A DNA stretch of 64,000 nt from Clostridiales bacterium (GTDB lineage: Bacteria > Bacillota > Clostridia > Christensenellales > Aristaeellaceae). The position numbers were made by a program, and so were the translations under genes. Of the stretch, positions 26,340 to 35,416 are shown piece after piece. The stretch is from the NCBI GenBank assembly GCA_012517815.1, contig JAAYUF010000128.1, positions 1 through 64,000 on the forward strand, written 5' to 3'. The notes under the pieces are model-generated. The model had not been told where the DNA came from and ran no database searches. It saw only the letters and a program-made list of their open reading frames with translations. Every line of letters begins with the position of its first letter. Positions within the stretch are counted from its first letter, which is position 1.

Positions 26340-26414
26340 ATGGGCGTCATGCGAACCATGAACATGCGAATGCTTGGCGTTCTCGTCCGTCGCCCCGATA
26401 GCGGTCGTGGGTGA
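26340..26414 (+). CDS. Met-rich leader peptide of metY (putative attenuator)
   Basis: A 24-codon frame (MGVMRTMNMRMLGVLVRRPD, then SGRG), or 21 codons if started at 26349, where GAGGGA sits 8 bp upstream. From 26349 four of the first eight codons are Met. It has uncommon codons for this genome (CGA, CTT, GTT). It ends just before two competing hairpins and a terminator and about 100 bp before metY. The arrangement is that of an amino-acid leader peptide whose ribosome stalls when charged tRNA-Met is low. No known riboswitch fold was recognised here. Mechanism is inferred. Confidence 0.62.
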   Translation: MGVMRTMNMRMLGVLVRRPDSGRG

Positions 26415-26479
26415 ACGCTTTGGCGTTCGCAAATTTGCGTAAGGCAAGCCCTCCCGCTTTGGGATGGGCTTGTTTTTTC
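26376..26479 (+). terminator. attenuator of metY: alternative stems and intrinsic terminator
   Basis: GGCGTTC occurs at 26376-26382 and 26422-26428. GAACGC at 26413-26418 can pair with either. The terminator pairs AAGCCCTCCC (26446-26455) with GGGATGGGCTT (26461-26471, one bulge) and is followed by GTTTTTT. The 9-mer GGGATGGGC of the 3' arm also occurs at 26337-26345, over the leader peptide's translation start, and could compete for the 5' arm. Confidence 0.7.
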
Positions 26480-26512
26480 GTATCGGCGGATCATGAAAGG
26501 AGATTGTGAACG

Positions 26513-27790
26513 ATGAAGGAGCCTTGTTACGGCCAGGAAACGCTGGAGCTGCACGCCGGCCAGACGCCCGACCGGCAAACCTACGCGCGCGCGGTGCCGA
26601 TTTACCAGACCACCAGCTATTGCTACCCCAGCGCCAAGGCGGCGGCGGACGTGTTTTGCCGCGCGACGGACGGCTACACCTACACCCGCATTGAAAACCC
26701 GACCGTGGATGTGCTGGAAAAACGGCTGTGCGCGCTGGAGGGCGGCAAAGCCTGCGTGGCGTTTGCCAGCGGCATGGCGGCGATCTCGGCGGCGGTGTTC
26801 GCGCTGTGCGATACGGGTGACCACATCGTGGCCGTCAGCACGCTGTACGGCGGCACGGTAACGCTGCTGGCCTCGCGGCTCCCGCAGGTGGCGGGCATCC
26901 GCACCACCTTTGTGGACCCGGACGACGTGGCGGCGCTGGAAGCGGCCATCCGCGACAACACCAAGATGATCTATCTGGAAACCGTCTGCAACCCCAACAT
27001 CAACGTGCCGGATTTTGACGCCATCAAGGCCGTGGCGGCGCGCCACGGGCTGCCGCTGGTGCTGGATAACACCTTCGGCATCCCGCCCATCTTTGACGCC
27101 AAGGCCCATGGCGCGGATGTGGTGATCCACAGCCTGAGCAAGTACGCCGGCGGCCACGGCACCACCATCGGCGGCGCGGTGGTGGATATGGGCACCTTCG
27201 ACTTCGCCGGGGGGCGCTTCCCCTCCCTGACCACGCCGGACGCGCAAAACGGCGGCGTGGTGTACGCCGACCAGCCCGCGCCGGTGGCGCTGCGGCTGCG
27301 CAACCAGATCATCCGGGAATTCGGCGCGTGCCTGAGCCCCATGAGCGCGTTTTTGATCCTGCAGGGGCTGGAAACCCTCAGCCTGCGCGTAAACCGGCAC
27401 TGCCAGAACGCCCGCGCGGTGGCGGCGTTCCTGGCCCGGCACCCCAAGGTGGCCTACGTGCACTACCCCACGCTGGAGGGCGACCCCTACCACGCCCGGC
27501 AGCTCAAATACCTGCCAAACGGCGCGGGCGCGATCATGAGCTTCGGGGTCAGGGGCGGGCTGGAGGCCGGCCGGCGGTTCATCGACGGGCTGTCGCTGTT
27601 CAGCCTTCTGGCCAACGTGGCGGACGCCAAATCGCTGGTCATCCACCCGGCGAGCACCACCCACGGGCAGATGGACGAAGCCCAGCTGGCGGCCGCGGGC
27701 GTCCGCCCGGAGCTGATCCGCCTGAGCATCGGGCTGGAGGATCCCGCCGACCTGATCGCCGATCTGGAGCAGGGCCTGAACCGGGCGTAA
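26513..27790 (+). CDS. metY: O-acetylhomoserine sulfhydrylase
   Basis: A 425-residue Cys/Met-metabolism PLP enzyme that makes homocysteine from O-acetylhomoserine and sulfide. TYTRIENPTVDVLEKRL, the LVLDNTFGIPP Asp that holds the PLP ring, and the lysine K210 in HSLSKYAGGHGTTIGG mark the family. Length and the long insertion around 215-245 fit MetY rather than MetB/MetC. AAAGGAG lies 10 bp before the ATG. It is first in a row metY-metA-metF-metH. The adjacent MetA appears to be acetyl-type, so the two steps match. Confidence 0.95.
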   Translation: MKEPCYGQETLELHAGQTPDRQTYARAVPIYQTTSYCYPSAKAAADVFCRATDGYTYTRIENPTVDVLEKRLCALEGGKACVAFASGMAAISAAVFALCDTGDHIVAVSTLYGGTVTLLASRLPQVAGIRTTFVDPDDVAALEAAIRDNTKMIYLETVCNPNINVPDFDAIKAVAARHGLPLVLDNTFGIPPIFDAKAHGADVVIHSLSKYAGGHGTTIGGAVVDMGTFDFAGGRFPSLTTPDAQNGGVVYADQPAPVALRLRNQIIREFGACLSPMSAFLILQGLETLSLRVNRHCQNARAVAAFLARHPKVAYVHYPTLEGDPYHARQLKYLPNGAGAIMSFGVRGGLEAGRRFIDGLSLFSLLANVADAKSLVIHPASTTHGQMDEAQLAAAGVRPELIRLSIGLEDPADLIADLEQGLNRA

Positions 27791-27840
27791 CCCGCCGGGC
27801 CGGGCCCCGCGCGCCTGCGACAGGGCGGGCCGCGGTACCG

Positions 27841-28150
27841 GCCGGTTGCCGGCGGGGCGGATCAACCCGACCTGCCCGCGCGGGGACGCCCGCCGCTTGC
27901 GTGAACCCGCGAAGGCAAGCCGTGCTCCGCCGGGCGCGGAATCAGCCGGTTGCCGGCGGGGCGGATCAACCCGGCCTGCACGCGCGGGGACGCCCGCGGC
28001 TTGCGCGAACCCGCGAAGGCTGGCCGTGCTCCGCCGGGCGCAACCGGCCGGTTGCCGGCGGGGCGGATCAACCCGACCTGCCCGCGCGGGGAAGCCCGCC
28101 GCTTGCGTGAACCCGCGAAGGCAGGCCGTGCGCCGCCGGGCGCGGAACCA
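27841..28150 (+). repeat. 102-104 bp tandem repeat, three copies
   Basis: Units start at 27841, 27945 and 28047 with GCCGGTTGCCGGCGGGGCGG followed by ATCAACCCG. It lies between metY and metA. No gene is seen in this roughly 500 bp gap. Confidence 0.9.
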
Positions 28151-28288
28151 GGCGCGCCGAACGGGCAGGGAACGGTCCGTTTCCGACGGACCGAAGAACC
28201 CCCGCCGCGCACGGGCCGGGCGTCCGTACCGCCGCACCCCCACACCGGGCGCCGCGCCCGCACACCCCACACACAAGGAGGGCACCCC

Positions 28289-29236
28289 ATGCCAGTCAAG
28301 ATCCCCGACGCGCTGCCGGCCACGCGCGTCCTCGCCGAGGAAAACATCTTCGTGATGACGGAGAAGCGCTCCCAGTCGCAGGACATCCGACCGCTGCGCA
28401 TCGCCATCGTGAACCTCATGCCCACCAAGGAAAAAACCGAGACGCAACTGCTGCGGCTGATCTCCAACTCTCCGCTTCAGGTGGAAATCACCCTGCTGCG
28501 CACCGGCACCTACGAGGGCACGCACACCTCCGCGGACTATCTGGACACGTTCTACCGGACGCTTTCCGACGTGCGGGACGAGTTTTTCGACGGCGTGATC
28601 ATCACCGGCGCGCCGGTGGAAAAGCTGGACTTCACCGACGTGCTCTACTGGGAGGAGCTCACCCGCATCATGGACTGGGCGGACCGGCGGGCGTTCAGCA
28701 CCCTGCACATCTGCTGGGCGGCGCAGGCTGGGCTTTACTACCATTACGGCATCCAAAAAAATCCGCTGCCCAAGAAGCTCTTCGGCGTGTACGAAACCAG
28801 CCTGACCGACCGGCGGGATCAGCTGCTGTGCGGGTTTGACGATACCTTCACGGTGCCCATGAGCCGCCACACCGCGCTGGATGAGGCGGCGCTGGCCCGC
28901 TGCGAGGATCTGACGGTGCTGGCGACCTCCCCGCAAACAGGCGCGGCACTGGTGCGCAGCAAGGACGGGCGGCGCGTGTTTGCCACCGGCCACAGCGAGT
29001 ACGACCGGGACACCCTGGCCCACGAGTATTACCGCGACGTGGACAAGGGCCTGACCATCGACCTGCCGGAGAACTACTTCCCCGGCGACAACCCTGAGCT
29101 GGCCCCGCGCATGAACTGGCACGCGCACGCGAGCCTGCTGTTTGCCAACTGGCTGAACTACTTTGTGTATCAGGAAACGCCCTATGAGCTTTCCAAGGGC
29201 TTAAACCCGCTGGAAACGCACCCGTCGCACGGCTGA
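28289..29236 (+). CDS. metA: homoserine O-acetyltransferase (MetA type)
   Basis: A 315-residue MetA/HTS enzyme that activates homoserine for methionine synthesis. The catalytic Cys is C142 in HICWAAQAGLYYHYG. The His and Glu partners lie in VFATGHSEYDRD. Residue 111 in TGAPVEKLDF is Glu; in this family Glu111 goes with acetyl-CoA and Gly111 with succinyl-CoA. This agrees with MetY rather than a cystathionine route. AAGGAGGG lies 6-7 bp before the ATG at 28289. The open frame runs further upstream through the tandem repeat but is not credible there. Confidence 0.94.
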   Translation: MPVKIPDALPATRVLAEENIFVMTEKRSQSQDIRPLRIAIVNLMPTKEKTETQLLRLISNSPLQVEITLLRTGTYEGTHTSADYLDTFYRTLSDVRDEFFDGVIITGAPVEKLDFTDVLYWEELTRIMDWADRRAFSTLHICWAAQAGLYYHYGIQKNPLPKKLFGVYETSLTDRRDQLLCGFDDTFTVPMSRHTALDEAALARCEDLTVLATSPQTGAALVRSKDGRRVFATGHSEYDRDTLAHEYYRDVDKGLTIDLPENYFPGDNPELAPRMNWHAHASLLFANWLNYFVYQETPYELSKGLNPLETHPSHG

Positions 29237-29390
29237 GGCGGGCGCGGGCCGGGGTCGCGGCACGGCCAAAGCCCCGCCCCGGGCGTACCGGTGATACGGC
29301 CTGCCCTGCGCGTACGGGACCGGGGCATGGCGCGCCCGAGCGGGCCTGCCGTCCGATCCGACCCAAACCATTCGCCGTCAAGGAGGTCCT

Positions 29391-30257
29391 ATGAAAATCG
29401 TCGATCTGCTGGCCGCGCCGGGCGTGCACGTCAGCTGCGAGGTGTTCCCGCCCAAGGAATTCGCCCGGGTGGAGGAAGCGCGGGAGGTCGTGCGGGAAAT
29501 CGCCGCGCTTTCCCCCGCGTATGTCAGCGTCACCTACGGCGCGGCCGGCAACACCCCCTACTTTACGCGCGAGCTGGCGCAAACCGTGCAAAACGCGGGC
29601 GTGCCGGCGCTGGTGCACCTCACCTGCATCAACGATACCGTGCCTAAGGTGGACACGGTGCTGGACGATCTGGAAACCTGCGGCGTAACCAACGTGCTGG
29701 CCCTCAGGGGGGATATCCCGGAAGGCGCGGTTTTCCCCGGCGGGGAACACTTTGAGCACGCGGCCGAGCTGATCGCCCACGTCAAACGGCGCGGCGGCTT
29801 TTGCGTGGGCGCGGCCTGCTACCCGGAAGGCCACCCCGAAGCCTTGAACCGCGCGCAGGATCTGGACCACCTCAAGGCCAAGGTGGAAGCCGGCGTGGAT
29901 TTTCTGACCACGCAGATGTTCTTTGACAACGCGACGCTGTACAACTTCATGTACCGCGCGCTGCGCGCCGGCATCCGCGTGCCGGTGGGCGCGGGCATCA
30001 TGCCGGTGGTCAACGCCCGGCAGATCAGGCGCATCGCCGCGCTTTCGGGCGCAACGCTGCCGCCCCGGTTCTGGTCGATTGTCGACCGCTTCGGGGACGA
30101 TCCAGCCTCCATGCGGCAGGCGGGCGTGGCCTACGCCACCGAGCAGATGATCGACCTGATCGCCAACGGGGTCAACAACATCCACCTGTACACCATGAAC
30201 CGCGCGGACGTGGCGCGGGACGTGTTCCGCAACCTGGGCGCGATCCTCGCGCGGTAG
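29391..30257 (+). CDS. metF: 5,10-methylenetetrahydrofolate reductase
   Basis: A 288-residue TIM-barrel flavoenzyme that makes 5-methyl-THF, the methyl donor for MetH. CEVFPPK near the N terminus, the VSVTYGAAGNT strand, LALRGDIP, and DFLTTQMFFDNATLYNF are typical. AAGGAGG lies 6 bp before the ATG. It is downstream of metA by 154 bp and upstream of metH. The length fits the short bacterial form without a regulatory domain. Confidence 0.96.
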   Translation: MKIVDLLAAPGVHVSCEVFPPKEFARVEEAREVVREIAALSPAYVSVTYGAAGNTPYFTRELAQTVQNAGVPALVHLTCINDTVPKVDTVLDDLETCGVTNVLALRGDIPEGAVFPGGEHFEHAAELIAHVKRRGGFCVGAACYPEGHPEALNRAQDLDHLKAKVEAGVDFLTTQMFFDNATLYNFMYRALRAGIRVPVGAGIMPVVNARQIRRIAALSGATLPPRFWSIVDRFGDDPASMRQAGVAYATEQMIDLIANGVNNIHLYTMNRADVARDVFRNLGAILAR

Positions 30258-30354
30258 GGGCGGCGTTGCCCGACGCGTAAACGGCCGCGCCCCGTCGCGC
30301 CGCGACGGTTCCGGCGCTTTGCGCGAGGGCGGCCGGTGGCGCGCTGATGACGGC

Positions 30355-30780
30355 GCGCCGCCCGCGCCGCGCCTGCGCGCCGACAAGCACGCGCCGGGTT
30401 CGGCTCTGCGAAGCCCGTTTATCCCGGCAACCGGCTTTGTCCCGGCGGGAGCCGTCCTGTGGGCATGCGCCGCCCGCGCCGCGCCTGCGTGCCGACATGC
30501 ACGCGACGGGTTCGGCTCTGCGAAGCTCGTTTATCCCGGCAACCGGCTTTGTCCCGGCGGGAGCCGTCCCGTGGTCATGCGCCGCCCGCGCCGCGCCTGC
30601 GGCCGCGGAGCACGCGTCGGGTTCGGCTTTCCAAGCTCCGATCGTCCCCGGCCCGGCGGGAGCCGTCCCGTGATCACGCGCCGCCCGCGCCGCGCCTGCG
30701 GCCGCCAAGCACGCGCCGGGTTCGGCTCTGCGAAGCTCGTTTATCCCGGCGGCCTTCCCCGGCCCGGCGGGAGCCTTCCG
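30355..30780 (+). repeat. tandem repeat of about 112 bp, four copies
   Basis: Units start at 30355, 30467, 30579 and 30678 (the last spacing is 99 bp) with GCGCCGCCCGCGCCGCGCCT. They share GGGTTCGGCTCTGCGAAGC and CCCGGCGGGAGCCGTCC. It fills most of the metF-metH gap; no gene is recognised in it. Confidence 0.88.
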
Positions 30781-30812
30781 ATATTGCAAGCACCCGAAAG
30801 GAGCTGACGACC

Positions 30813-33521
30813 ATGCATCCCTTCCTGCAACTGTTTAGGCAGCGGCTGGTCTATTTCGACGGCGGTTTGGGCACCACGCTGCAGGCCATGGGCCTCCGGG
30901 GCGGCGAACAGCCGGAGCGCTGGAACCTGACCCACCCAACGGAAGTAAAATCCGTCTACCGGGGCTACCTGGACGCGGGCAGCGACATGGTGGCGGCCAA
31001 CACCTTCGGGGCCAACCCCCTGCACTTTCCGCAGGATTGGGAAACGGTACTGCGCGCCGGGCTTATGCTGGCCCGGGAGGCGGCGGCGGAGGCCGGGCAC
31101 GGCTTTGTGGCGCTGGACGCGGGCAGCGTGGGCAAGCTGCTGAAGCCCTTGGGCGAGCTTGGCTTTGAGGAGGCCGTGACCCTTTACCGGGCCATGGCGC
31201 TTACGGCGATCGACGCCGGGTGCGATCTGCTGCTGGCTGAAACCATGACCGACCTTCGGGAGATCAAGGCGGCGGTGCTGGGCTACCGGGAGGCGCTCGC
31301 GGCGACCGGCGCGGACCTGCCGGTGCTGGTGAGCATGAGCTTTGACGTGACCGGCCGGCTGCTCACGGGCTCGGATATCGAGGGCGCGGCGGCGATGCTC
31401 ACCGCCATGGAGGGCGTGGACGCGCTGGGCATGAACTGCGGGCGCGAGCCCCGCGCGCTCCTGCCCAACCTGAAGCGCCTTCTGGCCTGCGCGGGCGGCA
31501 AGCCGGTGTTTTTCATGCCCAACGCCAGCGTGCCCAAGCTGATCGACGGGAAAACCGTGTTCGCCACCGTGCCGGAAGAGTTCGCCGCGGACATGCTGGA
31601 GGCGGCCCGCATGGGCGCGCGCGGGCTGGGCGGCTGCTGCGGCACCAACACGGCGCACATCCGCGCGCTGGTGGCCGCCACGCGGGGGATGACGCCCGTG
31701 CCCATCGCCACGCCGGACGCGGACGGCCTCGCGCCGGCGTACATTTCCGGCCGCAGCGGGACGCTCGCCCTTGGGGTGCGCCCGGTGGTCATCGGCGAAC
31801 GGCTCAACCCCACCGGTAAAAAACGGATGAAACAGGCCCTGCGGGACGGGGATACCGATTACCTGCTCTCCGAGGCGACCGCTCAGCTGGACGCGGGCGC
31901 GGATGCGCTGGACGTGAACGTGGGCCTGCCGGAGCTCAACGAGGCGGCCCTGTTGCCCGAGGTGACCGAGGCCGTGCAGAGCGTGGCGGGCGTGCCGCTG
32001 CAACTGGACACCTCCGACCCCGTCGCGCTGGAGGCCGCGCTGCGCGCGTACGTGGGCAAGCCCATCATCAACAGCGTGAACGGCAAGCGCCACGTGATGG
32101 ACGAGGTGTTTCCGCTGGCGCGCAGGTACGGCGGCGCGCTGGTGTGCCTTGCGCTGGACGAGGAGGGCATCCCCCCCACGGCCGAGGGCCGCATCGCGGT
32201 CGCCCGGCGCATGATCGCGGAGGCGGAGCGCTACGGCATCCCAAGGCGGGATCTGCTGTTTGACGCGCTCACCATGACCGTCGCCACCGACCCCACGGCC
32301 GCGCGGGTGACGCTGGATACCCTGCGCCGCCTGCGCGACGAGCTGCGCGTGAAAACCGTGCTCGGGGTCAGCAACGTGAGCTTCGGCCTGCCCCGCCGCC
32401 CGGTGGTCACGGCCGCGTTCCTTGCGATGGCGCTGGAAAGCGGGCTTTCCGCCGCGATCATCAACCCGCTGGACGAGGGCGTGCGCCAGGCGTTTGAAGG
32501 CGCGAGCGCCGCGCTGGGGTACGACGAGGGCTTCCAGCGCTACCTGGCCCGCTATGGCGGCGGCGACGGAGCCGCGGCCTACGCGCCCGCCCAACCCGCG
32601 GGCACGGCCGCCGCAGACGGCGCGCAAACCGAGGCGGCCCGCGAGGCCATCCGGCTGGCGGGCGAAGCCATCCGCAGGGCGGAAGCGGCGCTGAAGATCG
32701 CCGCGCCGGCGGGCGGGGCGTGCAACTGCGCGGCGTGCGCTGCGTTTGCCGCGGCGGGCGGGGATGTGGGGAAAACGGGCGCAGGCGGGCCAAACGCCGG
32801 GGCGGACCAGCCCGCCGCGGGCGGTTTTGCCGGCGCGCAGGCGGGTACGGCAGCCGGGAAGCCCGCGGGCAACGGGGCTGGCGCGCCTGCCGGGGCCTCG
32901 GCCGACGCGCTGTTTCAGGCGATCGTCCGGGGGCTTGCCAAGGCGGCGGCCGAGACGGCCGAGGCCCTGATGGACGCGGGCGCAAAGCCGCTTTCCGTGG
33001 TGGAAACCGGGGTGATCCCGGCCCTTTCGGAGGTCGGGGCACGGTATGAGCGCGGGGAATTCTTCCTGCCGCAGCTGATGCAGAGCGCCGCTGCGGCCAA
33101 GCAGGCCATCGCCGCGGCCACGGCCCGCATGCCCGACGCCAAGCCCGCCCAAAGCCGCACGGTGCTGCTGGCGACCGTGCACGGGGATGTGCACGACATC
33201 GGCAAGAACATTGTGGCGACCCTTTTGGGCAGCTACGGCTTCGGCGTGATCGACCTGGGGCGGGATGTGCCCCCGGAGCGCGTGGTGGAAGCCGCGCGGG
33301 AATCGGGGGTGCGGCTGGTGGGCCTTTCCGCGCTGATGACCACCACCGTGCCCGCCATGCGGGAAACCATCGAACTGTTGCGCAGGGAACTGCCGCAAGT
33401 GAAAATCATGGTGGGCGGCGCGGTGCTCACGCCGGAACTGGCCCTCGAGCTGGGCGCGGACGGATACGCGGCCGACGCGATGGGCTCGGTGCGCTACGCG
33501 GGCGAAGTGCTGGACGGCTGA
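30813..33521 (+). CDS. metH: cobalamin-dependent methionine synthase, short form
   Basis: 902 residues. A homocysteine-binding domain (about 1-290, zinc cysteines in GMNCGRE and GGCCGTN), a pterin-binding domain (about 305-565, VIGERLNPTGKKR), an unusual Ala/Gly-rich linker (about 580-700), a cobalamin cap, and a B12 domain with D792-x-H794-x-x-G797 in HGDVHDIGKN. The C-terminal SAM-binding reactivation domain of E. coli MetH is absent, so a separate reactivase is expected. The linker contains C637-N-C639-A-A-C642. AAAGGAG lies about 10 bp before the ATG at 30813; the upstream extension is repeat sequence. Confidence 0.93.
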   Translation: MHPFLQLFRQRLVYFDGGLGTTLQAMGLRGGEQPERWNLTHPTEVKSVYRGYLDAGSDMVAANTFGANPLHFPQDWETVLRAGLMLAREAAAEAGHGFVALDAGSVGKLLKPLGELGFEEAVTLYRAMALTAIDAGCDLLLAETMTDLREIKAAVLGYREALAATGADLPVLVSMSFDVTGRLLTGSDIEGAAAMLTAMEGVDALGMNCGREPRALLPNLKRLLACAGGKPVFFMPNASVPKLIDGKTVFATVPEEFAADMLEAARMGARGLGGCCGTNTAHIRALVAATRGMTPVPIATPDADGLAPAYISGRSGTLALGVRPVVIGERLNPTGKKRMKQALRDGDTDYLLSEATAQLDAGADALDVNVGLPELNEAALLPEVTEAVQSVAGVPLQLDTSDPVALEAALRAYVGKPIINSVNGKRHVMDEVFPLARRYGGALVCLALDEEGIPPTAEGRIAVARRMIAEAERYGIPRRDLLFDALTMTVATDPTAARVTLDTLRRLRDELRVKTVLGVSNVSFGLPRRPVVTAAFLAMALESGLSAAIINPLDEGVRQAFEGASAALGYDEGFQRYLARYGGGDGAAAYAPAQPAGTAAADGAQTEAAREAIRLAGEAIRRAEAALKIAAPAGGACNCAACAAFAAAGGDVGKTGAGGPNAGADQPAAGGFAGAQAGTAAGKPAGNGAGAPAGASADALFQAIVRGLAKAAAETAEALMDAGAKPLSVVETGVIPALSEVGARYERGEFFLPQLMQSAAAAKQAIAAATARMPDAKPAQSRTVLLATVHGDVHDIGKNIVATLLGSYGFGVIDLGRDVPPERVVEAARESGVRLVGLSALMTTTVPAMRETIELLRRELPQVKIMVGGAVLTPELALELGADGYAADAMGSVRYAGEVLDG

Positions 33522-33560
33522 GCCCGCGACAGGGCGAACCGGGCGCCGTAAAAGGGGCCG

Positions 33561-33896
33561 ATGGGCAGGCATCCGCGCGGTTTAGCCCTGCCCGGTCGGG
33601 AGCCGACGCGTTCATTCGGTTTGCCCATAGGCCCGTGCAGGGTGCGGCATCCGCGCGGTTTCGCGCACTGCCCGGTCGGGAGCCGACGCGTTCATTCGGT
33701 TTGCCCATAAGCCCGTGCAGGGTGCGACATCCGCGCGGTTTAGCGCCCTGCCCGGTCGGGAGCCGACGCGTTCATTCGGTTTGCCCATAGGCCCGTGCAG
33801 GGTGCGGCATCCGCGCGGTTTGTCGCCCTGCCCGGTCGGGAGCCGACGCGTTCATTCGGTTTGCCCAAAGGCCCGTGCAGGGTGCGGCATCCGCCC
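33561..33896 (+). repeat. 80 bp tandem repeat, about four copies
   Basis: The marker CCCGGTCGGGAGCCGACGCG occurs at 33591, 33671, 33751 and 33831, exactly 80 bp apart, followed each time by TTCATTCGGTTTGCCCATA or a close variant. There are no variable spacers, so it is not CRISPR. Confidence 0.92.
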
Positions 33897-33992
33897 GGCC
33901 GGCCGCCCCGCAGGGCCTGCAACCGCCGCGCCCCAAGGGTTTGCCACGCGGCCCGTACGGGTGTAACATCCGCCGGCGAACGGGTACGCGCG

Positions 33993-34021
33993 TTGACTTC
34001 CCCCCTGCCTCATGGTATAGT
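33993..34021 (+). promoter_or_regulatory. promoter of popT
   Basis: TTGACT (33993-33998), 17 bp spacer, TATAGT (34016-34021) with an extended TGG. Confidence 0.76.
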
Positions 34022-34076
34022 GTAGGACATGCCCGGACAAGCAAAAATGCTCCATCAAGGCAGGAGGAAACGGCGC

Positions 34077-35000
34077 ATGAAACTGCTCAATCAACTGCTG
34101 CGCGGCGTGGTGATCGGCATCGCCAACATCATCCCCGGGGTCAGCGGCGGTACTATGATGGTCTCCATGGGAATTTATGACACCCTGATCCATTGCATCA
34201 CGCACCTGTTCAGCGATTTCAGGCGAAGCGTCAAAACCCTGCTGCCCTACGCCGTGGGGATGCTGATCGGCATCTTCGCGCTGGCGAGCCTGCTGACGTT
34301 CTGCTTCCAGTATTACCCGCTGCCCACCAGCACCGCCTTCATCGGGCTGATTCTGGGCGGGCTCTCGCCCCTGATCCACAAGATCGAGAAAAAGCGCGTC
34401 AACGCGCTGGCGATCACAATCTTTCTCGCGTTTTTCGCGCTGATCATCGTCATGGCGCTCAACACCCCCGCCGATGTGGACGGGCGCGTGAACGTAAGCG
34501 TGTGGGAGATGATCGTGCTGTTGGTGATGGGCGCCATCGCCAGCGCCACCATGCTGATCCCCGGGGTCAGCGGGTCGATGGTGCTGATGCTGCTGGGCTA
34601 CTACCGCCCGGTGCTCGCCTCCGTGAACGATTTCAAGGACGGCCTGCTGGGGGGCAACCTCGCGCTGGCCGCGCGGCAACTGCTGATTCTGGTGCCCTTC
34701 GGCATCGGGGTGCTGCTGGGCATCTACTTCGTAGCCAAGGCGATCGGCTACCTGATCCGCCGCTGGCCCACCTACACGTATTGCGGCGTGCTGGGGCTGG
34801 TGGTGGCTTCGCCCATCGCGATTCTGCTGGGTACGGACATGAGCGGCGTTTCGGTGGGGATCATGCTGGCCAGCGTGGGCACGTTCGCCGCCGGTTTCGT
34901 GCTGGCCGCGTGGCTGGCCCACGGCAGCGCCGAAGAGTCCGCGCCGCAGGCGGAGCCGGCCGCGGGCGGCAATGCTCCCAAGGACGGCGCGGCGCAATAG
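34077..35000 (+). CDS. popT: DUF368 membrane protein, undecaprenyl-phosphate translocase
   Basis: A 307-residue protein with about eight membrane segments. The two family repeats are visible: IANIIPGVSGGTMMVSMGIY near the N terminus and MLIPGVSGSMVLMLLGYY in the middle. DUF368 proteins (PopT) have been shown to return undecaprenyl phosphate to the cytoplasmic face; the role here is by homology. CAGGAGG lies 8-9 bp before the ATG at 34077. The C-terminal 25 residues are an Ala/Glu/Pro-rich tail. It has its own promoter and interrupts the methionine cluster. Confidence 0.9.
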   Translation: MKLLNQLLRGVVIGIANIIPGVSGGTMMVSMGIYDTLIHCITHLFSDFRRSVKTLLPYAVGMLIGIFALASLLTFCFQYYPLPTSTAFIGLILGGLSPLIHKIEKKRVNALAITIFLAFFALIIVMALNTPADVDGRVNVSVWEMIVLLVMGAIASATMLIPGVSGSMVLMLLGYYRPVLASVNDFKDGLLGGNLALAARQLLILVPFGIGVLLGIYFVAKAIGYLIRRWPTYTYCGVLGLVVASPIAILLGTDMSGVSVGIMLASVGTFAAGFVLAAWLAHGSAEESAPQAEPAAGGNAPKDGAAQ

Positions 35001-35101
35001 GGATGGCGCAGTCCCCTGCGAAACAAGCCGTACCTCGCGGTGGGGAAAGGGCGTAAAAACCCGGCTGCCGTGGCGGCTGTCGGCTGGCGGAAGCGATGAA
35101 C

Positions 35102-35138
35102 AGTGCCCGGCGGGACGTGCGTTCGCCGGGCGCTGTTT
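35102..35138 (+). terminator. hairpin after popT
   Basis: AGTGCCCGGCG and CGCCGGGCGCT form an 11 bp stem (one G-U pair) followed by a weak GTTTG. Probable terminator. Confidence 0.5.
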
Positions 35139-35369
35139 GCCTGATGGAGCAGACAAAGCGGCCGTAAGTACCCGCGCCGCAAATCGCCTCCGGCGTGCGC
35201 GGCGCTTGCGTGTGCGGCGCAACCGCGCGGGGGCTCCGGCGCTCGCCGCGCACGCTTGCGACGCTGCCGCGCACCTCCGGCGCGCGGCAGCTTTTACGCC
35301 GCGCCGGGACGGGAGCAGCGCACCAGACCCAGCCATCGCAATCCCGGCAAAAAAACTGCCGCCGACGTA

Positions 35370-35398
35370 TTGCCAAACCGCGCGACTTCTGCTATGCT
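35370..35398 (+). promoter_or_regulatory. promoter of the metK leader
   Basis: TTGCCA (35370-35375), 17 bp spacer, TATGCT (35393-35398) with an extended TGC. Confidence 0.7.
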
Positions 35399-35416
35399 GG
35401 GAACCGACAACCAAAT

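Noticed and set aside
26318-26480. SAM-I or other known riboswitch before metY
   Set aside because: The S-box blocks so clear at 35417-35521 are absent, and no T-box motif (AGGGUGGNACCGCG-type) or B12 box was found. The Met-rich frame explains the leader better.
25625-29128. A 1167-codon open frame on the minus strand
   Set aside because: It runs antisense to the DUF1275 gene, metY and metA and through two tandem repeats, with no ribosome binding site and no recognisable domain. Long antisense frames are expected at this GC content.
28289-29236. Homoserine O-succinyltransferase
   Set aside because: Glu at residue 111 and the adjacent metY argue for acetyl-CoA.
30741-33572. A 943-codon frame antisense to metH
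   Set aside because: A shadow of the metH codons; no family motif.
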